Source: DASQZT01 sp963728965 (GTDB lineage: Bacteria > Acidobacteriota > Terriglobia > Bryobacterales > Bryobacteraceae). From it: a stretch of DNA of 64,000 nucleotides. Shown one piece after another: positions 9,072 to 17,545 of this stretch. How positions within the stretch are numbered: position 1 is the stretch's first letter; every line of letters starts with the position of its first letter. The stretch covers positions 229,554 through 293,553 of the forward strand of contig CAVSMH010000007.1 in assembly GCA_963728965.1 (NCBI GenBank). Reading direction: 5' to 3'. The position numbers and the translations under genes are program-made. The notes below the pieces were generated by a model. It was given only the letters and a program-made list of their open reading frames with translations. It had not been told where the DNA came from and did not search any database.

Positions 9072-9347
9072 ATGAACGCTCTGCTTATCATTCTTCAAAT
9101 CTTTCCCCTGGTTCTGGCCGCCGTACAGGCGGTAGAGCAAGCGATCCCGCTGCCTGGACAGGGCAACAAGAAACTGGAACTGGTGCTCGACGTGGTCAAG
9201 TCCGGCTTCGACGCGAGCGCTGACCTAACGAAGCAGTTCAGTTGGCAGAAGCTGCTGACTGTGGTGGTGCCGATGGTCGCCAAGATCGTCGATCTGCACA
9301 ATGCGCTGGGCCTGTTCCAGAAACCCGCTCAACCCAAAACCGCATGA
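9072..9347 (+). CDS. small membrane protein, holin-like
   Basis: 91 residues with one hydrophobic N-terminal segment (residues 3-24, LLIILQIFPLVLAAVQAVEQ) and a soluble amphipathic tail. AGGAG lies 11 bases upstream. The copy at 53907-54182 is the same length. Size and single membrane span fit some phage holin families, but it sits among methyltransferase genes, far from the endolysin at 31411, so the holin call is weak. It overlaps the next gene by ATGA. Confidence 0.65.
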   Translation: MNALLIILQIFPLVLAAVQAVEQAIPLPGQGNKKLELVLDVVKSGFDASADLTKQFSWQKLLTVVVPMVAKIVDLHNALGLFQKPAQPKTA

Positions 9348-10600
9348 CGAACCTGCAGGTGGTGACGTGGCCGGTTGAGAAGCTGATTCCCTACGCCCGG
9401 AACGCGCGCACGCATAGTGCGGAACAGGTCGCCCAAGTCGCGGCATCGATCGCCGAGTTTGGGTGGACAAATCCGATTCTGGCCGGCGCCGATGGAATCG
9501 TGATCGCCGGCCACGCGCGCCTGCTGGCTGCTCGCAAGCTGGGCATGACCGAAGTCCCGGTCATCGTCCTTGATCATCTGACCGAATCCCAGCGCCGCGC
9601 GTTAGTGCTGGCCGACAACCGACTGGCACTCAATGCCGGGTGGGATGAGGAGATGCTCCGCGTTGAAATGGCCGCGCTCGATGAGGACGGTTTCAATCTC
9701 GAGCTGGTCGGGTTTACCGATGACGAGATCGAGACTCTGCTTCGCGACCCCGATGAAGTTCACGCCGGCAATACCGACGATGACGCTGTGCCGGAGGCTC
9801 CGGAGACCGCAGTCACGGTTCCCGGCGATGTCTGGATTCTCGGGGAGCACAGGTTGCTGTGCGGCGATGCCACGCAGATGGCCGACGTGGAGAAGGTCCT
9901 CGCCGGCGGTCTGGCCGACATGGTCTTCTGCGATCCACCGTACAACGTGAACTACGGCGCGACGATGAAGGACAAACTCCGCGGCAAGGCGCGGAAGATC
10001 GCCAACGACGACCTTGGCCAGGACTTCGAACAGTTCCTGCGAGACGCATGCGTGAACATGCTCACGGTCACCAAGGGCGCGATCTACATCTGCATGTCCT
10101 CGTCAGAGATTCATACGCTGCAACGGGTGTTCCGCGAGGCGGGCGGGCACTGGTCCACCTTTGTCGTATGGGCGAAGAACACTTTCACCATGGGGAGATC
10201 CGACTACCAACGCCAGTACGAACCGATCCTCTACGGCTGGAAGGAAGGCACAGATCACTTTTGGTGTGGCGCCCGCGACCAGGGCGACGTGTGGTTCATC
10301 AAAAAGCCGCACGTCAACGACCTGCACCCGACGATGAAGCCGGTCGAGTTGGTCGAGCGCGCCGTCCGGAACAGCAGCAAGGGCCGCGACACCGTGTTCG
10401 ACCCGTTCGGCGGATCCGGCACGACAATGATCGCGTGCGAGAAGACCGGCAGGCAGGCGCGCCTCATCGAATTGGAGCCGAGGTATTGCGACGTCATCAT
10501 TCGTCGCTATCAGGAATTCAGCGGCAAAGAAGCCACGCTGGACGCAGACGGACGCCCGTTCGCTGATGTGACGGCAGAGCGCCTGGGCGTTACCGCATGA
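9344..10600 (+). CDS. ParB-domain DNA methyltransferase fusion 2
   Basis: 418 residues. N-terminal ParB-like domain with IAGHARLLAARKLG near residue 55, then a beta-order methyltransferase with CDPPYNVNYG near residue 196 and FDPFGGSGTT near residue 351. The DPPY motif is typical of N6-adenine or N4-cytosine enzymes. It is a paralogue of the fusion at 6867 with a different catalytic domain, so the phage probably makes two DNA marks. Its start overlaps the preceding stop (ATGA), and the next gene's start overlaps its stop. The unit 2 copy has the same length after removing one +1 base. Confidence 0.88.
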   Translation: MTNLQVVTWPVEKLIPYARNARTHSAEQVAQVAASIAEFGWTNPILAGADGIVIAGHARLLAARKLGMTEVPVIVLDHLTESQRRALVLADNRLALNAGWDEEMLRVEMAALDEDGFNLELVGFTDDEIETLLRDPDEVHAGNTDDDAVPEAPETAVTVPGDVWILGEHRLLCGDATQMADVEKVLAGGLADMVFCDPPYNVNYGATMKDKLRGKARKIANDDLGQDFEQFLRDACVNMLTVTKGAIYICMSSSEIHTLQRVFREAGGHWSTFVVWAKNTFTMGRSDYQRQYEPILYGWKEGTDHFWCGARDQGDVWFIKKPHVNDLHPTMKPVELVERAVRNSSKGRDTVFDPFGGSGTTMIACEKTGRQARLIELEPRYCDVIIRRYQEFSGKEATLDADGRPFADVTAERLGVTA

Positions 10601-10756
10601 ATCGAACGCTGCCGCCGGGAACTGGCGGCCATCGAGCAGGAAATACGAAGCGGCAATCCCGACCTGATGGGGCTGTGCCTGGCGCTCTCGGATTGGTCGA
10701 CGGAACTGCGAATTCTTAAGAGACTCCCATGGAAGATCAAATTCTTCGGTATCTGA
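10597..10756 (+). pseudogene. small conserved protein, frameshifted (+1)
   Basis: About 52 residues once one extra base near 10606 is ignored. The conserved core is RELAAIEQEI then GLCLALSDWSTELRIL, shared with the unit 2 gene at 55378-55594. The ATG overlaps the methyltransferase stop. Unknown function. The frameshift could be a sequence error. Confidence 0.5.
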
Positions 10757-10989
10757 TACCAGCGATCGGCCTCATCTCCGGTTTGATCGGCGCCTTCGTC
10801 GGGTTGCAGAACCGGGCGCTGCTCGCCGAGGTGCGCAAAGAACTTGCGGAGCTGGAGAACCGGATCATCACGCGAATTAACGGCACCTACGTCCGTGCCG
10901 GCGAGTGCCAGCTCCGGGAACAACTGGTCCACGAAAGACTCGCCAACATGGTGGATGAGATCCGGAACAGAAACGCCGCCGGCGTGTGA
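10729..10989 (+). CDS. small single-pass membrane protein
   Basis: 86 residues with an N-terminal membrane segment (residues 6-26, LRYLIPAIGLISGLIGAFVG) followed by a charged helix (LLAEVRKELAELENRI), a layout seen in small phage lysis or spanin-like proteins but not diagnostic. The unit 2 copy (55566-55827) is the same length after removing one +1 base. It is the last + strand gene before a convergent terminator. Confidence 0.7.
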   Translation: MEDQILRYLIPAIGLISGLIGAFVGLQNRALLAEVRKELAELENRIITRINGTYVRAGECQLREQLVHERLANMVDEIRNRNAAGV

Positions 10990-11000
10990 GGCCGGCGGCG
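10974..11000. terminator. bidirectional hairpin terminator
   Basis: A 10-bp perfect stem, CGCCGCCGGC pairing with GCCGGCGGCG across a 7-base loop. It overlaps the stop of the membrane-protein gene and lies between convergent genes. Unit 2 has an equivalent hairpin with a different loop (55811-55839), which supports function. Confidence 0.65.
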
Positions 11001-11015
11001 GGTTAGAGCACCGTC

Positions 11016-11568
11016 CTACTGCGCCAGTTTGTAGCCCCGCTCGCCATCGGGGCGTTTGAAGGATTCGACGGTGAGGCCCATCTTCTTGCCGAGGCTGCCG
11101 GAGATGAAGCCGCGGACGCTGTGTGCCTGCCAGCCGGTGGCAGACATGATGTCCTTGAGCGTCGCGCCGTCAGCACGCTTTAGCAGGTCGAGGACGATGG
11201 CCTTCTTGCTGCCCTCTCGCGTCTTAGGCGGCGCGTCCGTGGCTGTGGCGTCCTTGGGCGTCTTGGCCTTCTTCGTCGCGACCGGGGCCGCCTCGGGCGC
11301 GGGGGCTGGGCGTCAGTGCCTGGATGGCCTTCCAGATTCGGGTGACCGCCGTCTTGCGGTCCGTGAACTTCTTGACCGGCTTCAGGTCGCCGAAGGGCGG
11401 CGCGCCGGCAAAGCCGTTCCAGACATCGGGGAGGCGGGTGATGGGCCAATCGCTCGCGAGCTTGGCGAGTTCTTTTTCGGTGGCGAACTGATCTTGGCCT
11501 TCAGGAATCTGCTCAGCGGCGGCGAAGGCGGTGATGTTGTTGTCGGTGTCTATCGTGAAAGTCGTCAT
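11016..11568 (-). pseudogene. DUF3489 family protein, frameshifted (+1)
   Basis: Reads as 183 residues if one extra base near 11307 is removed; the unit 2 copy at 55856-56407 is intact with 183 residues. The N-terminus MTTFTIDTDNNITAF and a conserved block TPVKKFTDRKTA-type precede a C-terminal winged-helix-like region (GWQAHSVRGFISG-type, LGKKMGL). This is the pattern of DUF3489, a small putative DNA-binding family. It is on the strand opposite to the late genes, so it may be a regulator. Confidence 0.7.
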
Positions 11569-11582
11569 GGTGGTCTCCTGTT

Positions 11583-11816
11583 TCAAAACTCGATCTCGTC
11601 GACGATCCGGAGTGCCTCTTCTGGGCTGATCTCCTGGGTGGTGGGCGCCTCCGAGCGGAGGCGTGCGGCTGTCCGGATGCGGATCTCGCGGCCCGTCGCC
11701 AGGTTGGTGCCGTACCAACCGCCGCGGGCGTGTTCGCGGGTGAGGCGGACTTTGGCCAGCCTGCCGCTGACCTTGACGATGTAGGTCGTTCCGATGTGTA
11801 CGTTCTGCTTTTGCAT
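11583..11816 (-). CDS. hypothetical small protein
   Basis: 77 residues. Beta-rich by appearance (VHIGTTYIVKVSG, AKVRLTREHARGGWYGTNL) with an acidic C-terminus (VDEIEF). The unit 2 version (56423-56936) shares both ends but has an extra domain of about 95 residues inserted between them. Three bases separate it from the upstream gene of the same strand. Confidence 0.65.
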   Translation of the reverse strand: MQKQNVHIGTTYIVKVSGRLAKVRLTREHARGGWYGTNLATGREIRIRTAARLRSEAPTTQEISPEEALRIVDEIEF

Positions 11817-11818
11817 GG

Positions 11819-12073
11819 TTAGTACTCCAGTCCTTTGGCATCCACCGCGCTGCGGTCGCCGAGGCTGGCGAGGACGTAGGCCAGTTCCTCAGTGACGCGG
11901 CCGAGGTCGCCGGGGTATCCCCAGTTGGCGGGTTCCAGCGTCTGGTCCTTCTGGTGTTGCTCCAGGCGGCTCGCAATGCGTTTCAGCAGGTCCTGGCACT
12001 CGGCGTGGCGTTCCGCGTAGCAGGCGGCGGCGGTTTGTTTGGTGGTCTTGGCGGTGCGTGGCATCGAACACAT
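11819..12073 (-). CDS. hypothetical small protein
   Basis: 84 residues (81 if the fourth residue is the true Met). Contains CYAERHAECQDLLKRI and a WGYPGDLGRV motif; helical by appearance. Nearly identical to 56939-57193. First gene of the three-gene - strand block, divergent from the terminase operon. Confidence 0.65.
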   Translation of the reverse strand: MCSMPRTAKTTKQTAAACYAERHAECQDLLKRIASRLEQHQKDQTLEPANWGYPGDLGRVTEELAYVLASLGDRSAVDAKGLEY

Positions 12074-12172
12074 ACATCACTTCGGTGGCGGCGGGAAGCA
12101 AGGCCGAAGTTCGACTTTTCGGAAGAAAGATCCAGTGGTGGCTGTGAACGGAGCTAACGGCCCGGTGTCCAT
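12074..12172. promoter_or_regulatory. conserved divergent intergenic region upstream of terminase
   Basis: The first 70 or so bases are almost identical in unit 2 (57194-57296), although this is non-coding. It contains the inverted repeat ACTTCGG (12079-12085) and CCGAAGT (12104-12110). It must hold the promoters for the - strand block and possibly for the late operon. Because lambda-type phages place cos just upstream of the small terminase gene, it is also a candidate packaging site. Confidence 0.45.
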
Positions 12173-12724
12173 ATGATGGGAGTCTCTCAACGGGCGTACG
12201 CGCGTTTGCGGGGTGTTGCCCTCAGCGCCGTACAGAAGGCGATCGCCACAAAGCGGATCACACCGAATCCGGACGGGAGCATCGATCCGGAGCGGGCGAA
12301 CGAGGAATGGGAAAGAAACACGTTTGCAGGCAAGACTCTGCATCAGGCGACCAGACCGCAGGTACCGCCGCGTGCGCCGGCGCCATCACGCGGCGCTTCG
12401 AGCATGCCGGGTCAGCCCGATGTATCGAGCGATCCGGTTGCCGCATATCTCCGGGCCCGCGCAGTGACGGAGACGTTCAAGGCGAAGACGGCGCAGTTGG
12501 AGTTTGAGGAGCGCGCCGGGAAATTGATCCAGGCAACGAAGGCCGGCGAGTATGCGGCGCATTGGTCCGCGATCATCGGTGATGCCCTGTCAGCATTCGC
12601 GGATCGCGTCACGCCGCTAGTCGCAGCAGCGAATTCGGAAGCGGAGATTCACCGGATCCTCACTGGCGAGACGAACGCGATGCGCCGCAAGACGGCGAAG
12701 GCCATCTCGGACGCGGGTTACTGA
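12173..12724 (+). CDS. terminase small subunit, Nu1-like
   Basis: 183 residues. An N-terminal helix-turn-helix-like segment (SQRAYARLRGVALSAVQKAI) resembles DNA-binding domains of Nu1-type small terminases; a Pro-rich linker and a helical C-terminal part follow. Position directly upstream of the packaging and head genes supports the call. Its stop TGA overlaps the next ATG (TGATG). The unit 2 copy (57297-57852) has one +1 frameshift in the linker. Confidence 0.7.
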   Translation: MMGVSQRAYARLRGVALSAVQKAIATKRITPNPDGSIDPERANEEWERNTFAGKTLHQATRPQVPPRAPAPSRGASSMPGQPDVSSDPVAAYLRARAVTETFKAKTAQLEFEERAGKLIQATKAGEYAAHWSAIIGDALSAFADRVTPLVAAANSEAEIHRILTGETNAMRRKTAKAISDAGY

Positions 12725-13449
12725 TGATCCATTACCACGGTGGGCGCCACTCCACATGGCAGGTCGCGGTCGAGATCTGGAAGCGACGCCACGCACTCGT
12801 CTCCTTCGCCGATCCGCAGCAGATCGCGATTGCTGCCGAGGTGGCGCAGTCGTTCGCCCTGGATAACGGCGCGTTCTCGGTCTGGAAGCAGGGTATCGAG
12901 GTCAACTGGATCTCGTACTACGAGTGGGTCGAGCAGTGGTGGCGGCATCCCGGCTTCGATTGGGCTGTTATCCCCGACGTAATCGACGGGGATGAGGCGG
13001 CGAATGATCGTCTCCTGGAGGACTGGCCGTTCGGAAGGGTCGCGGGCGTCCCGGTGTGGCACTTCCACGAGTCGCTCGAACGCCTGACCCGATTGGCTGG
13101 CGAGTGGCCGCGCGTGGCATTGGGATCGTCCGGACAATTCAAGACGCCTGGAACGGCATCCTGGTGGGGCCGGATGCAGCAGGTGATGGACGCGATCTGC
13201 AAGGATGGAAAGCCAATCGTGAAGATTCACGGCTTGCGGATGCTGAACCCGCACGTCGTCGAGTACGTGCCCTTCGCGTCTGCGGATTCGGCGTATGTGA
13301 GCAGGAAGGTCGGACTGGCGAACTGGGGCGGTTGCTATAAGGCAGCGTCGCGGGAGTCGCGCGCACACGTGCTGGTCGAGTATTACGAGACGACCCAGAG
13401 CGCTTCGGTGTGGGCGGGCATCCCGGTGCAGGAGGAGTTGTTCGGTTGA
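12724..13449 (+). CDS. dpdA: DpdA-like transglycosylase (putative 7-deazaguanine DNA modification)
   Basis: 241 residues. It resembles the short phage DpdA-type proteins related to tRNA-guanine transglycosylases: FALDNGAFSVW, DWAVIPDVIDGDEAAND, VPVWHFHES, RVALGSSGQ and LRMLNPH blocks. These enzymes exchange guanine in DNA for a deazaguanine such as preQ0 or a derivative. The adjoining gene is QueD, an enzyme of preQ0 synthesis, which strongly supports the idea. Other steps (FolE, QueE, QueC) are not in the window and could come from the host. Assignment to the DpdA family is from pattern memory and needs a profile search. Confidence 0.6.
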   Translation: MIHYHGGRHSTWQVAVEIWKRRHALVSFADPQQIAIAAEVAQSFALDNGAFSVWKQGIEVNWISYYEWVEQWWRHPGFDWAVIPDVIDGDEAANDRLLEDWPFGRVAGVPVWHFHESLERLTRLAGEWPRVALGSSGQFKTPGTASWWGRMQQVMDAICKDGKPIVKIHGLRMLNPHVVEYVPFASADSAYVSRKVGLANWGGCYKAASRESRAHVLVEYYETTQSASVWAGIPVQEELFG

Positions 13450-13808
13450 CCAGTATCTGGAAGGACTTCCACTTCGATGCGGCGCATTGGCTGCCGCATG
13501 TTCCGGAGGGGCACAAGTGCGGTCGGATGCATGGCCACACGTATCGCGTGCGCGTGTGGTGCCGTGGTGCGACTGACGACGGGGGCATGATCGTCGACTA
13601 CGCAGTGATCGCAGAGAAGGTCGGCGCGGTGATTGACCTGATCGACCATCGCGTGTTGAACGACATCCCCGGTCTGGATAATCCGACAACGGAGATCCTG
13701 GCGCCTTGGCTGTTTGAGCAGATCAGGGTAGACCTGCCGGAGTTGTTCCGGATCGAAGTTGCGGAGAGCGCAACGACCGGTTGTGTGTATCAGCGGGACG
13801 GCGATTGA
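13446..13808 (+). CDS. queD: QueD, 6-carboxytetrahydropterin synthase
   Basis: 120 residues, TTG start overlapping the dpdA stop. Zinc ligands are visible as His14 (FDAAHW) and His29/His31 (MHGHTY), with Cys25 as the probable catalytic cysteine (HKCGRMHGH). The VDYAVIAEKV and IDHRVLND blocks and the TTEILAPWLF helix are typical. It makes 6-carboxy-tetrahydropterin in the preQ0 pathway. Placement between dpdA and the large terminase gene indicates use for phage DNA modification. Confidence 0.9.
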   Translation: MTSIWKDFHFDAAHWLPHVPEGHKCGRMHGHTYRVRVWCRGATDDGGMIVDYAVIAEKVGAVIDLIDHRVLNDIPGLDNPTTEILAPWLFEQIRVDLPELFRIEVAESATTGCVYQRDGD

Positions 13809-15744
13809 TGGAAGCACCATTCTCGATGTACCAGGTTGGAGCGGAGGCGTTGCTGCCGCCACGGGACATCTCCGTGTCGCGATGGGCCGACGAGAATGTG
13901 GTGCTCACCGGATCCGGGTCGGCGGAACGGGGCCAGTGGCACACGCGACCGTACCAGCGGGAACCGATGGACGTCCTCAGCCCGAGCCACCCGTGCAAGC
14001 AGGTGGTGTTGATGTCCGCGGCACAGATGCTGAAGACCTCGATCATGGTGAACTTCCTGGGCTACATCGCGGACGTTGATCCGGGCCCGACGCTGGCGGT
14101 GGAACCGCGATCGGAAGACGCCAAGGCGCTCTCAAAGGATCGCGTCGCACCGCTGTTCCGGCATTCGCCGGCGCTCAAAGGGAAGCTCGCGGCGGTGAAG
14201 TCGCGCGATTCGAACAACACGGCGATGCACAAGGTGTTCGCCAACGGGTCCGGGCACATCACCTTCACCGGCGCCATCTCGCCGTCCGGCCTGGCCATGC
14301 GTCCGATCCGGTATCTGTTGCTGGACGAGATTGACAGATATCCCACCAGCGCAGGATCGGAGGGCGATCCCGTATCGCTCGCGATGCAGCGCACCGGAGA
14401 GTTCGAGCACAACAAGAAAGTAATCATGTGCTCGACGCCGACCGTCGACGGGGAGAGCCGGATTCAAGCTGCGTGGAACACGAGCGACCAGCGCGAGTAC
14501 TTCGTGCCGTGCCCGAAGTGCAACCACTTCCAGATCCTGGTGTTCAGCGACGGCACCGACGGCGGGCTGGTGTGGCCGGAAGGCGAGCCGGAGAAGGCCG
14601 CCTACTGCTGCGAGAAGTGCCGGGAGCTGATCCCGCACAACCAGAAGTCGTGGATGGTGGAACGCGGCGAGTACCGTCCGCAGAATCCCGGATCGCCGAT
14701 CCCCGGTTTCCGGGTGTCGCAGTTGATCTCGCCGAAGCGCGTCCTGGGGAACGATTGCCGCGGAGTTCCTGGTCGCCAAGGACTCGACGGAGACGCTCAA
14801 GGCGTTCCTGAACACGGTGCTGGCGGAACTCTGGACGGAACGCGGGTCGGCGCCCGACTGGGAAAAGGTCTATCTGCGGCGCGAGGATTACGAGCTCGGG
14901 ATTGTGCCGGCGAAGGGATCGCTGCTGGTGGCCGGCGTTGACGTGCAGGACGACCGGCTCGAGGTGGAGATCAAGGCATACGGGCGCGGCAAGGAAGTCC
15001 TGGTCGGTCGACTACCGGGTGATCCAGGTGCCGGATCAGGCTGGGCAGCCGCTCAAAACGTCCTCGCCGGAAGTCTGGCAGGAGTTGGAAGCGTTGCTGG
15101 CGGTGGACTGGCCGTGCGAGCTGGGCGGCACCATGCCCATCATGGCCATGACCATCGACTCGGGCTTCCGGCCGCAGATGGTGTACGAGTTCGCCGCGCG
15201 CCACCCGCAACCGGCGCACGGGCCAGCAGGCGACGCCATCGCCGCGCCGCGCACCGTGGTGGCCACCAAGGGCAAGCCTGACTTTCTGAAACTGATCGTG
15301 TCGGTGTCGCCGACAGACGCCTCGCGCAAGCGGCAAAACGTCCGGATCTGGCACATCGGCACGCACTGGGCGAAGCAGGAGTTCTACGACTGGCTGCGGA
15401 TCGTGCTGCCCGACGATGGCACGTACCCACCCGGCTACCAGCACTACGCTTATAAGGATCAGGACTTCTATCGCGGGCTCTGCTCCGAGTCGCGGATCAT
15501 CCGGTCGAGCGGCAAGGTGGAGTGGGTACCGGATAAGTCGGTCAGGAACGAACCACTCGACCTCGCGGTGCTCTGCCGCGCGGCTGCGGCGGTCTGTGGC
15601 ATCGATCGGTTCTCGGACGAGGATTGGGCGGAACTCGAGGGGACCACCCCGGCCACCGTGGCGAAGGCAGCACCCAATGACGGGTATTGGGGCGCACGCG
15701 ATGAGTCTTGGGGATCGCGCGGCGGTGAGGACTGGTTCAAATGA
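13808..15744 (+). pseudogene. terminase large subunit, GpA family, two +1 frameshifts
   Basis: Reads as 644 residues if extra bases near 14741 and 14998 are removed; the unit 2 copy lacks these two but has one elsewhere. N-terminal ATPase region has a deviant Walker A (MSAAQMLKTS near residue 69) and Walker B (LLLDEIDRYP near residue 170), then a zinc-ribbon pair (CPKCNHF, CCEKC) and a nuclease-type C-terminal half (AGVDVQDDRLE, MTIDSG). This is the lambda GpA-like enzyme that cuts and pumps DNA. Each copy is intact where the other is broken, which hints at sequence error. Confidence 0.85.
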
Positions 15745-15953
15745 TTCAACTGACCGAACTGCAATCGATGCGCGACACGCTGCAGCGTGCCATCTTCAGC
15801 GGTACGCGCCGGGTGCAGTTCACCGACCGCGCGGTTGAATACAACAGCGTCGATGACATGCGAAAGGCGCTGGCCGACATCGACACCGCGATTGCCAAGA
15901 CCTCTGGGCCGGCGCCATCCTCTTTCAGCCTGGCCATGCACAGCAGAGACTAA
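15741..15953 (+). CDS. gpW-like head-tail joining protein
   Basis: 70 residues, ATGA overlap with the terminase stop. The size, the position between terminase and portal, and the pattern SMRDTLQRAIFSGTRRVQF then DMRKALADIDTAIA match lambda gpW-type proteins that complete the DNA-filled head. Confidence 0.8.
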   Translation: MIQLTELQSMRDTLQRAIFSGTRRVQFTDRAVEYNSVDDMRKALADIDTAIAKTSGPAPSSFSLAMHSRD

Positions 15954-17518
15954 ATGAACGCCATCGACAAGATGATCGGCTACCTCTCGCCGGAGCGGGC
16001 ATTTCGGCGCGCGCGGTTCCGCGCGGCGACCGAGGTGTTCGGCTACGACGGCGCTAAGTCGGGCCGGCGCACGGACGGGTGGATGGCGGCCGGCGGCGAC
16101 GCGAATACCGAGGTTGGCGCCTCCCTGATCAGCCTTCGCAATCGGTCGCGCGATCTGCTGCGCAACAACCCGTACGCCAGCAAGGCCATCGCCGAACTGG
16201 TGGGGAACACGGTCGGAACCGGGATCGTTCCGCAGGCGAAGACCGGGACGCCCGAACTCGACAAGATCATCGACGGCGAGTGGCTCTATTTTGCGGAGAA
16301 CTGCGACCCGGGCGGGCAGTTGGACTTCTATGGAATGCAGGCGCTCATCGTGCGCACGACCGCCGAGAGCGGTGACGGCATCGTCCGGTTCCGGCCGCGG
16401 TTGCCGCAGGACAATTTCCGCGTGCCGCTCCAGTTGCAGGTGCTGGAGGGGGACTTCCTGGACAACTCCAGGACGATGGGTATCGCCTCGGGACAGATTG
16501 TCCAGGGCGTTCAATTCAACCTCTACGGACAGCGCGAGTCTTACTGGCTCTATAACTATCACCCGGGCGGCGTCTACATGCTGAATCCGCGCGGCGGCAT
16601 CCTGAGCCAGCCGGTGCCGGCCGCTCAGGTGATGCACACCTACTGCATCCTGCGGCCTGGCCAGGTCCGCGGCGTTCCGTGGCTGGCGCCGGTCATGCTG
16701 GCGATGCGGGATCTCGACGATTACCGGGACGCGGAGCGCATGCGAAAGAAGACCGAGGCCTGCCTCGCGGGGATCGTAACGCGCCCCGAGGGTTCGGGCG
16801 GCCTGCCCATCGGCGCGAAGTCCACCGATCCGAAAACCGGGAACACGCTGGAGCGGATGTATCCCGGCATGATCGAGTACCTGAAGCCGGGCGAAGACAT
16901 CAAGTTCAACGCGCCCTCGCCAGCGGGCGGGTACCGCGACTACCTGATGACCGAACTCCAGGGGATCGGCGCCGGCATCGACGTTCCCTATGAATTGCTG
17001 TCTGGGGATCTCTCGAACGTCAACTACTCCTCCTATCGCGCCGGCATGCTGGGGTTTCGCAACGCCATCGAGGCGTTCCGGTGGTTGACGCTGATCCCGA
17101 TGTACTGCCGGCCGACGTGGCGCAGGTTCATCGACACGCTGGTGTTCATCGGAAAGATCCCCGAGGCGAACTACGGCGTGCAATGGACGGCGCCCAAGTT
17201 CGAGTCGGTCGATCCGCTGAAGGATGCCATGGCCGAGTTGAAGCGCATCCGCACCGGCACGTTGACGTTGTCCGAGGCGATCGCACAGAACGGCTACGAC
17301 CCCGAGAAGCAGTTGCAGGAAATCAAGCGGATGAACGAGTCTGCTCGACGAACTGCAGATCATCCTGGACTGCGATCCGCGCAAGGTGAACGACAAGGGC
17401 GTCGAGCAGCAGAGCGTGGGTGGCGAGACGGCGCCGGCACCAGCCGGCGAAGCAGACGAGCACGGTGAAGCATTCAGCCCGGCAGTGGGATTCGCCCACC
17501 AGAAGCTACACCTCGTAA
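15954..17518 (+). pseudogene. portal protein, lambda gpB family, two +1 frameshifts
   Basis: 520 residues after removing extra bases near 17340 and 17447; the unit 2 copy (61085-62647) is intact at exactly 520. Conserved portal blocks include LRNNPYASKAIAELVGN, QLQVLEGDFLD and SGDLSNVNYSSYRAGM. Forms the dodecameric DNA entry ring of the capsid. Both frameshifts are in the last 60 codons. Confidence 0.85.
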
Positions 17519-17545
17519 ATCAACAGCGACAGGAAGGAGTCCTTT

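Noticed and set aside
9072..9347. Confident holin call for the small membrane protein
   Set aside because: Only one membrane segment and position far from the endolysin; kept as holin-like only.
15468..17396. A 642-residue open frame on the - strand opposite terminase and portal
   Set aside because: It is a shadow of the + strand genes caused by high GC; the same shadow recurs at 60878-62728 opposite the second portal, has no ribosome site, and its composition (Arg/Gly/Leu) is not protein-like.
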